A DNA stretch of 64,000 nt from Rhodocyclaceae bacterium (GCA_020247545.1 JADCIX010000001.1:84650-148649), one strand, 5' to 3'. Counted from the first letter of the stretch, positions 9,464-17,637 are shown. A program made the numbers and translations. The notes: a model not told the origin generated them from the sequence alone.

Positions 9464-9775
9464 ATGGCAGATCCGATGAGAATTCGCGCCCAGATGGCGG
9501 GCAATATGGTTGAAGTACGTGTCTTAATGGCACATGAAATGGAAACCGGTCAGCGGCGCGATGCGGCCGGCAAAACGGTCCCAGCATGGTTCATCCAAAG
9601 CGTGACGGCAACGTGCAACGGTAAGACGGTGCTGTCCGCCCAGTGGGGCCCGGCAGTGTCGAAGAATCCGTTTCTCTCCTTCCGCTTTAGTGGTGCCAAG
9701 GCGGGTGACAAAGTGATTGTCACTTGGACGGACAATAAAGGTGACAAGCGGACCGACGAAGCGGTGATCTCGTAA
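9464..9775 (+). CDS. soxZ: Thiosulfate oxidation carrier complex protein SoxZ
   Basis: 103 aa, an Ig-like beta-sandwich partner of SoxY. It lacks a signal peptide, as usual for SoxZ, which is exported with Tat-bound SoxY. Family features include MRIRAQMAGNMVEVRVLMAH at the start, ETGQRRDAAGKTVPAWFI, and the end KVIVTWTDNKGDKRTDEAVI. AGGAGAAATTC precedes ATG 9464. The stop TAA overlaps the next ATG by one base (TAATG), so the downstream gene is translationally coupled. Confidence 0.95.
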   Translation: MADPMRIRAQMAGNMVEVRVLMAHEMETGQRRDAAGKTVPAWFIQSVTATCNGKTVLSAQWGPAVSKNPFLSFRFSGAKAGDKVIVTWTDNKGDKRTDEAVIS

Positions 9776-10242
9776 TGAACGCGCCACGCTTGGCAGCAGC
9801 AGGGCTGGCGGCGACCATTATGGTCGCCTCAGGTTGTGCAGTGGTGGTCGGCAACGAGACCACCAAGCCTGCTCAGGTATCGACCGCACCGGTAAAGGTG
9901 ATTTATCACGTCAGCGAAGGCAGTGACCAAGCGACCAATGCGCTGCGCAATATTCGCAACCATCTGTCGGCTGATCCCACGGCGAAGATTTCCGTGGTGA
10001 CACATGCAAACGGAATTGATTTTCTGCTGGACGGTGCAAAAGACAAGAACGGCAACGACTACATGTCGAACGTGCAGGAACTGGTCAAGCGTGGGGTGGA
10101 TTTCCGCGTATGCCGTCTGACACTCGAGCGGCGCAACATTGACGCAAAAAAGGTAATTGAGGAAGCCCGTTTGGTGCCGAGCGGTGTTGCCGAGGTTGCC
10201 CGGTTGCAGGCGCGAGAAGGGTACGTGTATCTGAAGCCTTGA
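9775..10242 (+). CDS. DsrE-family lipoprotein of the sox operon
   Basis: 155 aa. The N-terminus is hydrophobic and ends VASGCAVVVG, a lipobox-like site, so it is probably a periplasmic lipoprotein or secreted protein. The rest resembles DsrE-like proteins (VKVIYHVSEGSDQ, KISVVTHANGIDFLL, a Cys in FRVCRLTLERRNI, and VPSGVAEVARLQAREGYVYLKP). Such proteins bind or transfer sulfur, and some accompany sox genes. Its one-base overlap with soxZ and its position before soxA suggest it serves thiosulfate oxidation, perhaps as a sulfur acceptor. That role is inference. Only one cysteine outside the signal region is visible. Confidence 0.75.
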   Translation: MNAPRLAAAGLAATIMVASGCAVVVGNETTKPAQVSTAPVKVIYHVSEGSDQATNALRNIRNHLSADPTAKISVVTHANGIDFLLDGAKDKNGNDYMSNVQELVKRGVDFRVCRLTLERRNIDAKKVIEEARLVPSGVAEVARLQAREGYVYLKP

Positions 10243-10354
10243 TGTTGGTAGCCATCAGTTTTTGAAGTATGAAGTAATGCAGCAAAGAATTTTTCATGCG
10301 CCGAAGAGCGCAGATCGCAGATCACATATGCAGTTCCAATACTTGGAGGACGAC

Positions 10355-11263
10355 ATGTATCGAACCATAAAACCCACCGCCGTAAAGTGGCTGGCAGCGG
10401 TAGCTGCCTTTGGTCTTATCGCAGCCGGCACCGCCGGCGCCCAGGCACCCGCCCCCAAAGCAGCAGCCAAACCCGCAGCGGCGAGCAAAGCGGTCGCCGC
10501 CCCTGTAACTCCTGCAAAAAGTACCGACGCCACCGTTCGCGAGATCGAGAAGTACCGCGAGGCGCTGGCCGACGGCAACCCCGCAGACCTTTGGGAAGCA
10601 CGTGGTGAAGATCTCTGGAAACAGAAGCGCGGCCCCAAGAACGCGTCTTTCGAAAAATGCGACCTCGGCCTCGGTGAAGGTGTGGTGAAGGGTGCGTACG
10701 CCAAGTTACCACGTTACTTTGAAGACACAGATCGTGTGCAAGACCTCGAGTCGCGTTTGGTCACCTGTATGGTGATGCTGCAGGGCTTCAAGTATGACCA
10801 AGCCAAACGCGCGCCGTTTGGCTCAGCAGAAAATAAGTCCAACATGGAAGCACTGGTGGCCTACGTTACCGCGAATTCCCGCGGTGCAAAGATGAACGTC
10901 TCACTCAGTCACGCGAAAGAAAAAGAAGCCTACGCCATTGGCAAGAAGATGTTCTTCCATCGCGGTGGGCCGCATGACTTTTCATGTGCAACCTGCCATG
11001 CGCAGGACAACATTCGTATTCGTTTGCAGGATCTGCCGAATCTGACCAAGCAAGAGCCTGCCCAGCGCGCCTATACCAGCTGGCCGGCCTACCGGGTGAG
11101 CCAGGGCGAACTTCGTTCGTTCCAGTGGCGTCTGTTTGATTGTTTCCGTCAACAACGCTTCCCAGAACTTGATTTCACCTCCGAAGGTTCTGTGGCTTTA
11201 ACCACCTACCTTGCTCGTAATGCGAATGGGGGCATTTTTAACGCACCCGCAATCAAGCGCTAA
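10355..11263 (+). CDS. soxA: L-cysteine S-thiosulfotransferase subunit SoxA, one CxxCH
   Basis: 302 aa from ATG 10355, chosen over the in-frame ATG at 10262 because GGAGGA lies just upstream and a signal peptide (AAGTAGAQA) starts here. SoxA with SoxX attaches thiosulfate to the SoxY cysteine. Only one haem motif is present (CATCH, 211-215). The N-terminal domain, which holds a second haem in dihaem SoxA, has only Cys102 and Cys138, probably a disulfide. Cys263 in the FDCFRQQRF segment matches the conserved catalytic, haem-ligating cysteine. An Ala/Pro/Lys-rich linker spans residues 30-55. Confidence 0.93.
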   Translation: MYRTIKPTAVKWLAAVAAFGLIAAGTAGAQAPAPKAAAKPAAASKAVAAPVTPAKSTDATVREIEKYREALADGNPADLWEARGEDLWKQKRGPKNASFEKCDLGLGEGVVKGAYAKLPRYFEDTDRVQDLESRLVTCMVMLQGFKYDQAKRAPFGSAENKSNMEALVAYVTANSRGAKMNVSLSHAKEKEAYAIGKKMFFHRGGPHDFSCATCHAQDNIRIRLQDLPNLTKQEPAQRAYTSWPAYRVSQGELRSFQWRLFDCFRQQRFPELDFTSEGSVALTTYLARNANGGIFNAPAIKR

Positions 11264-11273
11264 GGGGATAGAC

Positions 11274-11888
11274 ATGAAGACAACTTATTTGATGGCAACC
11301 CTCGCGCTGGTCGCCGCGACCAGTGCTCAGGCACAAACCAAGGCACCCGCGCCAGACCGCGCTACTGAAGTCATGAAAGCCGCATTTAAAGAGCGCGGGC
11401 AAGCCAAGCTTGATCGGCTCAATCAAGACAAGGCAATGGAGTTGTGTACCAAGTACACCGTCACGCCGATCCCAAGAAAACTTGCGGCAGAGATCGAAGC
11501 CGAGAATGTAAAGACGATTCCGTTCCCTGCTGATGGCAAATACCTTGGCGACTGGAAAGCCGGTGAGCGCATCGCGCAGTCCGGCGTCGGCATGCAATTT
11601 ACTGACAACCCGGCGAACCCAAGTGGAGCCAACTGTTATGCCTGCCATAAGCTTGCGCCGCAGGAATTGTCATACGGCACCATCGGGTCGAGCTTGTATC
11701 AATTCGGTAAGCTTCGCGGTTATTCACCAGACATTGCCAAGTATGCCTACGGCAAGATCTACAACTCACAGGCTTACGCTGCTTGTTCGAATATGCCGCG
11801 CTTTGGGCACAATAAAATCCTGACCGAAACGCAGATCAAGGATTTGGTTGCGTTGCTGATGGATCCAGAATCACCCGTCAACAAGTGA
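11274..11888 (+). CDS. soxX: Monohaem cytochrome c SoxX
   Basis: 204 aa from ATG 11274, preceded by AAGGGGA; the longer frame from 11211 overlaps soxA and is rejected. A signal peptide ends ATSAQAQ. A long N-terminal region precedes the haem site CYACH at 121-125, and the Met-ligand segment SNMPRFGHN sits near residue 175. It forms the SoxXA complex with the preceding gene product (10-bp gap). The extra N-terminal segment of about 80 residues with Cys58 resembles the longer SoxX class. Confidence 0.92.
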   Translation: MKTTYLMATLALVAATSAQAQTKAPAPDRATEVMKAAFKERGQAKLDRLNQDKAMELCTKYTVTPIPRKLAAEIEAENVKTIPFPADGKYLGDWKAGERIAQSGVGMQFTDNPANPSGANCYACHKLAPQELSYGTIGSSLYQFGKLRGYSPDIAKYAYGKIYNSQAYAACSNMPRFGHNKILTETQIKDLVALLMDPESPVNK

Positions 11889-11889
11889 C

Positions 11890-11933
11890 CGATTTTCTAT
11901 AAAAATTTTGGTGAAATTTTTTCTAGAAAATCG
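11890..11933. terminator. AT-rich hairpin after soxX
   Basis: CGATTTTCT (11890-11898) is repeated inverted as AGAAAATCG (11925-11933), with AAAATTTT and AAATTTT between them, starting two bases after the soxX stop. It could end or attenuate transcription before the GlcG-like gene. There is no GC-rich stem, so the call is weak. It directly abuts the GTCATCCCG repeat. Confidence 0.35.
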
Positions 11934-12029
11934 TCATCCCGGGCGAAGTCAAGGGATCTGCTCTTGAAGCGACGAACAGCAGATTCCTCCACTTTCCCCG
12001 GACCAAGTCCGGGGTTCGGTCGGAATGAC
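11933..12029. repeat. Palindromic intergenic repeat, GTCATCCCG family
   Basis: It starts GTCATCCCGGGCGAAG and ends GGTCGGAATGAC, with inverted internal pairs (GGATCTGCT against AGCAGATTCC, and CCCCGGACC against GGTCCGGGG-like). A partial further copy starts at 12097 (GTCATCCCGAGCGAAG to about 12127), just before the ribosome site of the next gene. This is the family found as an array at 37.3-38.25 kb and singly at 44895. Confidence 0.7.
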
Positions 12030-12150
12030 AGTGTGGTTGGTTAAGTGAAATCGTAGCAGCCCAATTGCCCGGGTGACCCTGTTCACAAAAGTCCCTGTCA
12101 TCCCGAGCGAAGTCGAGGGATCTGCTTTTAACGACGATCAAGGAGGCAAC

Positions 12151-12663
12151 ATGAAAGAACTATCTTGCATCATTACCGCCGCAATGCTGTTAGGCGCAAA
12201 CGCCACTGCGGCACACGCCGCCCCCGCAGCGCCAGCGACCTTTTCACTCAAACAACTCACTCTTGAAACCGCCCAGCGCGCAGCACAAGCAGCACTTGAT
12301 AAGTGCCGCAAGGATGGCGCACAAGTGGCCGTTGCGGTGGTTGATCGAGGCGGGAATACCCAGGTGATGTTGCGGGACCGTTTTGCCGGAGCGCATACGC
12401 CGGACACTGCCGTGAACAAAGCCTGGACGTCTGTCAGCTTCAAGATCAGCACCACGGAGCTTGGCAAAGAGACGGAGCCCAACAAACCTTCCAGCGGCAT
12501 CCGTCACATCGCGCGCGTCGTGACTGTCGGTGGCGGCCTGATGATCGAGGCGGGTGGGGCGCTACTCGGTGGCATCGGTGTCTCGGGTGCGCCGGGTGGT
12601 GCGATGGATGAGGCTTGCGCACAAGCGGGCATTAAGGCTATCGCGGACGATCTCGAGTTTTAA
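12151..12663 (+). CDS. GlcG/HbpS-like (DUF336) exported protein in the sox cluster
   Basis: 170 aa from ATG 12151, chosen for the AAGGAGG at 12140-12146 and the signal peptide ending TAAHAAP; the open frame from 12073 runs through repeat DNA. The family signature is clear: LTLETAQRAAQAALDKC, VAVAVVDRGGNTQVMLRD, DTAVNKAWTSVSF, GGLMIEAGGALLGGIGVSGAPGG, and a terminal DEACAQAGI. HbpS members bind haem or sense redox state. Here it lies between soxX and soxB, as seen in some sox clusters, so a periplasmic accessory role in cytochrome or redox handling is plausible but unproved. Confidence 0.85.
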   Translation: MKELSCIITAAMLLGANATAAHAAPAAPATFSLKQLTLETAQRAAQAALDKCRKDGAQVAVAVVDRGGNTQVMLRDRFAGAHTPDTAVNKAWTSVSFKISTTELGKETEPNKPSSGIRHIARVVTVGGGLMIEAGGALLGGIGVSGAPGGAMDEACAQAGIKAIADDLEF

Positions 12664-12767
12664 TGCGCGGGCCGGCACAACTTGTAATGATTGGCCACTG
12701 AGCTCCCCCGTCCCCGCGAACAACCACAAGGGTTTCGCCGGGCGGGGACCCAAGTTAGGAAAACAAC

Positions 12768-14507
12768 ATGAGCAGCATGAATCGACGCGAGTTTCTCAAC
12801 GTCCTAGCAATCGCCTCTGCGGGAGGCTTGGCATTGGATCAAAGCTCGGCACTTGCCGCACAACCTGCCGGTGGCGCTGGTGCCATGTACGATTTGCCGA
12901 AGTTCGGCAACGTACACCTGTTGCACATGACCGATTGCCACGCGCAGCTCAAACCTATTTACTTTCGTGAACCAAACGTAAACTTAGGCCTCGCCGGTGC
13001 AAGCGGCAAAGCACCGCATCTTGTTGGTGAAAAACTTCTCAAGCAGTTTGGGTTGCGCCCCGGCACACGCGAGGCTCACGCGTTTACGTATTTGAATTTT
13101 GAAGCTGCGGCAAAAACTTACGGCAAGGTGGGTGGGTTTGCGCATCTTTCCACACTTGTGAAGCGCTTGAAGGCGAGCCGCCCCGGTGCGCTGCTGCTTG
13201 ATGGCGGTGACACCTGGCAGGGTAGTGCAACGGCGTTATGGACCAACGGTCAGGACATGGTGGATGCGTGTTTGGCGCTAGGCGTGGACGTGATGACGGC
13301 CCACTGGGAAATGACGCTGGGCGACAAACGCGTCAAAGAAATCATCGAAAAGGATTTCAAAGGCAAGGTGGATTTTGTTGCGCAGAACATCAACACCACC
13401 GACTTTGGCGATCCGGTATTTGCGCCGTTCACGATGAAAGAAATGAACGGTATCAAAGTCGCCATTATTGGTCAGGCGTTTCCGTACACGCCGGTGGCAA
13501 ATCCACGTTACTTCACGCCGGAGTGGACGTTTGGTATCAAAGAAATGGAAATGCAAAAGACCGTCGATGATGCGCGCGCCAAGGGCGCACAGGTGGTTGT
13601 CGTGTTGTCACATAACGGTATGGACGTCGACCTCAAGATGGCCTCACGTGTGACGGGTATCGACGCCATCATGGGCGGCCATACACATGACGGCTTGCCT
13701 GCGCCAACCATCGTCGAAAACAAATCCGGCAAGACACTCGTCACCAATGCAGGCTCTAACGGCAAATTTTTAGGTGTGCTTGACCTCAACGTAAAGGCAG
13801 GCAAGGTGGTGGAATTCCGCTACAAGTTGCTGCCCGTGTTCTCGAACTTGTTGCCCGCCGACGCGGCGATGGACAAACTCATCACCAGCATTCGCGCGCC
13901 GTATGAGGCAAAGCTTGCAGAGAAGTTGGCGACGACCAAAGGGTTGTTATATCGGCGCGGTAACTTCAACGGTACCTTTGATCAACTCATTCTTGATGCA
14001 TTGATGGAAGTGCAGGGCGCCGAAATCGCGTTCTCGCCGGGCTTTAGATGGGGCACGTCGATCCTGCCAAACCAGGCGATCACGTTTGAACACGTCATGG
14101 ACCAGACGGCCATCACATATCCATTCACGACACTGACTGAGATGAAGGGTGAATTCATCAAGACCGTCCTTGAAGATGTGGCCGACAATTTGTTTAACCC
14201 CGACCCATACCTGCAACAAGGCGGCGACATGGTGCGTGTCGGTGGCCTACAGTACACCATCGCGCCTAACGAAAAAATGGGCAATCGTATTTCGGCAATG
14301 ACGCTCAACGGCAAGCCAATCGATGCAAACAAAAACTACAAAGTGGCCGGCTGGGCACCTGTGGCGGAAGCCGCGCGCGAATCCAAATCGCCACCGATTT
14401 GGGACGTGGTGGCGGGTTACCTGCGCGACAAAAAGACCATACAACCGAAGGCACTCAATCTGCCCAAGCTCGTCGGGGTGGAAGGTAATGCGGGCATTGC
14501 CTCGTAG
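12768..14507 (+). CDS. soxB: Thiosulfohydrolase SoxB
   Basis: 579 aa, dinuclear-manganese enzyme of the 5'-nucleotidase superfamily that hydrolyses sulfate from SoxY-bound thiosulfonate groups. A Tat signal (MNRREFL, residues 4-10) ends near SALAAQ. Metal-binding motifs include HMTDCHAQ (Asp56, His58), LLLDGGDTWQGS, and GGHTHDG at about residue 303. The C-terminal 5'-nucleotidase domain follows (DQTAITYPFTTL, KVAGWAPVAE). AGGAAAAC precedes ATG 12768. Length fits the family, and no defect is seen. Confidence 0.96.
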   Translation: MSSMNRREFLNVLAIASAGGLALDQSSALAAQPAGGAGAMYDLPKFGNVHLLHMTDCHAQLKPIYFREPNVNLGLAGASGKAPHLVGEKLLKQFGLRPGTREAHAFTYLNFEAAAKTYGKVGGFAHLSTLVKRLKASRPGALLLDGGDTWQGSATALWTNGQDMVDACLALGVDVMTAHWEMTLGDKRVKEIIEKDFKGKVDFVAQNINTTDFGDPVFAPFTMKEMNGIKVAIIGQAFPYTPVANPRYFTPEWTFGIKEMEMQKTVDDARAKGAQVVVVLSHNGMDVDLKMASRVTGIDAIMGGHTHDGLPAPTIVENKSGKTLVTNAGSNGKFLGVLDLNVKAGKVVEFRYKLLPVFSNLLPADAAMDKLITSIRAPYEAKLAEKLATTKGLLYRRGNFNGTFDQLILDALMEVQGAEIAFSPGFRWGTSILPNQAITFEHVMDQTAITYPFTTLTEMKGEFIKTVLEDVADNLFNPDPYLQQGGDMVRVGGLQYTIAPNEKMGNRISAMTLNGKPIDANKNYKVAGWAPVAEAARESKSPPIWDVVAGYLRDKKTIQPKALNLPKLVGVEGNAGIAS

Positions 14508-14513
14508 CATCCC

Positions 14514-14588
14514 GCTCCCGCGCAGGCGGGAGCCTAATTCCGTGTTGATTCCATTTGGAGCGAATTGGGCTCCCGCCTGCGCGGGAGC
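14514..14588. repeat. REP-like inverted pair after soxB
   Basis: Arm one (14514-14534) starts GCTCCCGCGCAGGCGGGAGC. Arm two (14568-14588) is its exact reverse complement for 21 bases. Each arm is also self-complementary (GCTCCCGC, GCAG, GCGGGAGC). The loop holds GTGTTGATTCCATTTGGAGC. It spans the 5' end of the following gene and may have displaced its original start. Confidence 0.8.
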
Positions 14589-15072
14589 AGGGCGGTTTAT
14601 AAAGAGGGTTGCTGCCGTTTTCCTCTTCACCATCAGCACATTGGTATTCGCTGAATCAACCCTGACCAAGGCCACGGATCTACATTCTGACGCCGCTGCC
14701 GCGCACAAGGCCGGGGTGCCGATTCTGGTGCTCTACAGCCTACCCGGCTGCCCCTACTGCGAAGCCATACGGCGCAGTCACCTCGCTCCGATGGCGGCCG
14801 AAGTTCCACCCAAAGCCATCATCCGACAGATTGACTTGCAATCGGCCGCCGCCTTGCGTGGTTTCGACGGCAAACCCACCACCCATGCCGAGTTTGTGCG
14901 GGCGCGTGGCATCAAGTTCGCGCCGGTCGTGAGCTTCTTCGGTAGCGACGGGCGGTCGGTCGGCGAATCGCTGGTGGGGAGCATGCTGCCCGATTTCTAC
15001 GCGGCCTATCTGGCAGATGGCTTGCAAGCCGCGACAGCCAAGGTACGCGGTCCAGTACCCTCCCGCCAGTAG
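14542..15072 (+). CDS. Thioredoxin-fold protein of the sox cluster (SoxW-like), uncertain start
   Basis: About 176 aa if begun at GTG 14542. A hydrophobic segment (RFIKRVAAVFLFTISTLVFA) forms a signal peptide, and the mature part carries a CPYC redox motif in LYSLPGCPYCEAIRR and a cis-Pro-type segment (KFAPVVSFFGSDGR). It probably keeps SoxY or other periplasmic thiols reduced, as proposed for SoxW. The start is doubtful. No ATG lies near the signal peptide, and the GTG/TTG candidates lie in the loop of the REP-like inverted repeat, which encodes NWAPACAGAG. The original start may have been lost by repeat insertion. Confidence 0.7.
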   Translation: MLIPFGANWAPACAGAGRFIKRVAAVFLFTISTLVFAESTLTKATDLHSDAAAAHKAGVPILVLYSLPGCPYCEAIRRSHLAPMAAEVPPKAIIRQIDLQSAAALRGFDGKPTTHAEFVRARGIKFAPVVSFFGSDGRSVGESLVGSMLPDFYAAYLADGLQAATAKVRGPVPSRQ

Positions 15073-15293
15073 AGCGAGTTCTGATTTAGTCGATGGACAG
15101 GGTGATTTATAGGGCCAATGGGATTTCAGTCTGGTTGAATTTTTTTACCCATTCGGTTGGTACTGATTGTTTATCTCGGCGGGCTGTCTGAGTCGGTGGT
15201 GGAAGACTGAGAAACATCCAAAGACGACCCGCCTCGCTCCGACTGAGCTTGCGGTCCTGTCGCTGAAAGTCGCGGTACGTCGAGCAGCGATAC

Positions 15294-15485
15294 TTACACC
15301 CAGCCGACGATCTCAAAGCTACATCAGTCCTCGATCATCGCCAGAATTGGCCAGCCCTCATCGGCCAGACTGTTGGTGATATCAGCCACCCAGGTCTGAT
15401 TCGGGGCGTTCAGTGCGCATTGCCGGTTGAGTGGACTCTTGGCCACTGGCAACTGATGCTTGGGATCTTTCGTGACGCGGAACTT
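15294..15485 (-). pseudogene. Remnant of an IS3-family orfB transposase
   Basis: Reading leftward from 15485, the frame gives KFRVTKDPKHQLPVAKSPLN, then APNQTWVADITNSLADEGW, PILAMIED, a TGA, and CSFEIVGWV followed by TAA. This is the start of the integrase core of IS3-group OrfB: the PNQ-W-DIT motif with the first catalytic Asp, then the normally YLAVVLDLFSRRVVGW segment. It has an in-frame stop and no DDE remainder, so it is dead. No terminal repeats were identified. Confidence 0.75.
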
Positions 15486-15559
15486 CTAAAGTAACAGCAA
15501 CTTAGCCCTCCACAATTTCGGACCCCGTTCATGCAATTGCGATGAGTCATACGCATGGC

Positions 15560-15746
15560 CTAGTCTGAATATTTCATGGGGGCGCGTTCGAAAGCGGGCG
15601 AGTAGGTGAACAAGCGAGCGGTTTTTTGCCTGACCGACCATAGCATAGCGGGCTATGCTTCGGCAGCAAGGCGCAAAATTGCCGTCCAATCGCCCAGAGG
15701 CAACGTCCTTCTAAGCAACCGGCGACCCATGAAGTATTCAGGCTAG
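15560..15746 (-). repeat. CTAG-flanked MITE-like repeat, internally shortened copy
   Basis: The element lies at 15564-15742 (179 bp), with CTAG on both sides (15560-15563, 15743-15746). Ends: TCTGAATATTTCATGGG and CCCATGAAGTATTCAGG. Inverted relative to the 18872 copy, it matches it along its length, including the GCATAGC-GCTATGC hairpin, but lacks about 67 bp of internal sequence. No reading frame is present. Confidence 0.8.
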
Positions 15747-15827
15747 AATACGGCGCGTTGATTCCGCTGTCCTAATTTGTGATTGTTCGAGCGTTTTCTT
15801 GGGTTGGATTTAGAGAGGAAAAATTTC

Positions 15828-17249
15828 ATGAAGCTGCGTCAGCTCGTTGTTTTGTGTTGCGCTTGTCAGCTCACGCTGGCCGTCGCACAGCAGTCTCCCG
15901 CCCCCGCCCTCGAATGGAAATCCGGCGACTTAACATTGCGCGGCGGGGTGGACGCGCATGCGGCTTATTATTCGATGAGTGGTGCCTGGTGGAATCTGGC
16001 GGCCAGCGCTGCGCCGACTTATAACACCGACCGCAGCTTTGGCGAGCTGTGGTTACACCCTAAGCTGAATGGCCGCTACGATTTGGCTGCAGAACGGCAG
16101 TTGTATGGAGCGCTTTCAATGGGTCTAACTAAAACACTCGGTGCGGATGCTTTTGATAATCGCAATAAGGGGGCTGTGCGCCTTGAAAATGCGCACATCG
16201 GGATTCGTGGGAAATTTGACAAGGCTTGGTATTACGATTTTTCTGCGGGACGCCAGCCATTCACACTTGGTACGGGCATGTTGCTCGCTGCTGGATCGAG
16301 CAACGGCACATCTTGGGGCGCGGCCGCTTCGACCCCACGCAAAGCTTGGGAGCAAACGGTCATCGCCCGCCTGGGGAGTGACGCTTTTAGCGGACAATTG
16401 TTTTATCTGGAACCTGCCGAAACACCGGAAACCCGCACCAATACTAGGTTGCATGGGGCTTCGCTGGAGTGGGCGAAGAATGAAAATGGCAAGGCAGGCT
16501 TAGCCTGGCTGGAAGTTCCCAAATCTACAGCAGTCTACCCGGGCAATCTGGCACCACTGGTATTCATTGAAAATGGCCGCGCTGGATTGAAAACCTGGCA
16601 CGGTTGGCTGGACTTGAACGATGTTGTACCTGGGCTGAAAAACGTCGGGTTACGTGCAGAATTTGCCGTTCAGCGCAACGATATCAAACGCGCCAATGGC
16701 CGTATTGACCCGATGAAAGCCAATGCCTGGCTGCTCGGCGCAAGTTATTGGGCGCAGACGCTACCATTTGCACCGCGCTTTAGTTATCACCGCGCGCGTT
16801 TTTCGGGCGATAAACCCGACACGCAGACCTACGAGCGTTTCGATCCGCTATTTTGGGGCAATGGCCTCAACAACTGGTGGTTTGGTGCCAATGGCTCATA
16901 CGCTTGGATCAATTCGAACCTGCAGGTACAGCGCTTCATCATTGATGCCTACGCATCTGCCCGCGATATTCTGCAATTTCAGTATGTACGTACCTCCGCC
17001 GACGAACTCAATAGCGCGATTCAATACGGCCAAGGTGCCCGATTCGGCCCACAGGGCCTGTTGGTTGGCGTACCCAAAAGGGAACTCTCTGATGAATATT
17101 ACTTACAGTATGTACGGGTGTTTTCGTCAGCGTTGACTGGCGTGATTTTTGTTTCCCACAATACCCCCGGCGCGGGCTTGAAAGCGGTAGCGCCGCAAGG
17201 CGTGCGCAACTGGACGACCTTAGGCTTTCTTTTCTCTGCGAGTTTCTGA
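15828..17249 (+). CDS. Outer-membrane beta-barrel porin, alginate-export-like
   Basis: 473 aa from ATG 15828, preferred over 15783 because GAGAGGA lies upstream and MKLRQLVVLCCACQLTLAVAQQ is a signal peptide. The rest is a series of alternating amphipathic strands rich in aromatic residues with acidic and Asn turns (LENAHIGIRGKFDKAWYYDF, GRQPFTLGTGM). It ends in a terminal Phe (LFSASF), the outer-membrane insertion signal. It resembles porins of the alginate-export domain group. Substrate cannot be read from sequence. It lies downstream of the sox cluster but is separated by a repeat-rich gap, so co-transcription is unlikely. Confidence 0.75.
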   Translation: MKLRQLVVLCCACQLTLAVAQQSPAPALEWKSGDLTLRGGVDAHAAYYSMSGAWWNLAASAAPTYNTDRSFGELWLHPKLNGRYDLAAERQLYGALSMGLTKTLGADAFDNRNKGAVRLENAHIGIRGKFDKAWYYDFSAGRQPFTLGTGMLLAAGSSNGTSWGAAASTPRKAWEQTVIARLGSDAFSGQLFYLEPAETPETRTNTRLHGASLEWAKNENGKAGLAWLEVPKSTAVYPGNLAPLVFIENGRAGLKTWHGWLDLNDVVPGLKNVGLRAEFAVQRNDIKRANGRIDPMKANAWLLGASYWAQTLPFAPRFSYHRARFSGDKPDTQTYERFDPLFWGNGLNNWWFGANGSYAWINSNLQVQRFIIDAYASARDILQFQYVRTSADELNSAIQYGQGARFGPQGLLVGVPKRELSDEYYLQYVRVFSSALTGVIFVSHNTPGAGLKAVAPQGVRNWTTLGFLFSASF

Positions 17250-17637
17250 CTGAATAGTGAGAACTTCCGCCAGTACAACGCACGCAGCCCTCCCGACGCA
17301 CTGCGCCGAGCCAATCAGTCTGCTCCCGGCCTTGCAGCAGGCCAACACAATCGCGTTCATGTAATGGCGAAATCGGCGGAATCGTCATGCAATTCAGACG
17401 GTGCATACCGTTTGTCGTGGCATCAAGGTGAATTGCTCGTCACTCGACGTTGACGATAGCGGGCTGACGGAGCATGACAGGCACGTGGGCGAACCACTGA
17501 AACTGCTCGAGGACCTGAAAATCGCCAAGAACCCGACTGTCGTCTAAATCATCGACCACGCTACAGCCACCGCCCTTCGTCAGGTGCGAAGGCGGAACTC
17601 TAGCGATTGAATCGGTGCTTTCCTCGTCGGCGCTTTG
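17250..17637. other. Intergenic stretch without an identifiable gene
   Basis: 388 bp between the porin and the convergent barrel gene. One plus-strand frame is open from about 17380 to 17548 and reads protein-like near its end (SGLTEHDRHVGEPLKLLEDL), but it has no start or ribosome site. It may be a gene remnant. No convincing terminator with a U-tract was seen. Confidence 0.4.

Larger units (their letters stand above)
15073..15827. other. Gene-poor stretch with IS3 remnant and a MITE-like copy
   Basis: No intact gene. It holds the minus-strand IS3-type remnant (15294-15485), one CTAG-flanked repeat (15560-15746), and near 15115-15140 a 26-bp stretch matching 20532-20557 at 22 positions (core ATTTCAGTC-GGTTG). 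The short frame on the minus strand at 15107-15316 is not protein-like. Confidence 0.6.

Noticed and set aside
15107..15316. Minus-strand 69-codon frame beside the IS3 remnant
   Set aside because: Shifted frame within degraded DNA; sequence does not resemble the rest of IS3 OrfB.
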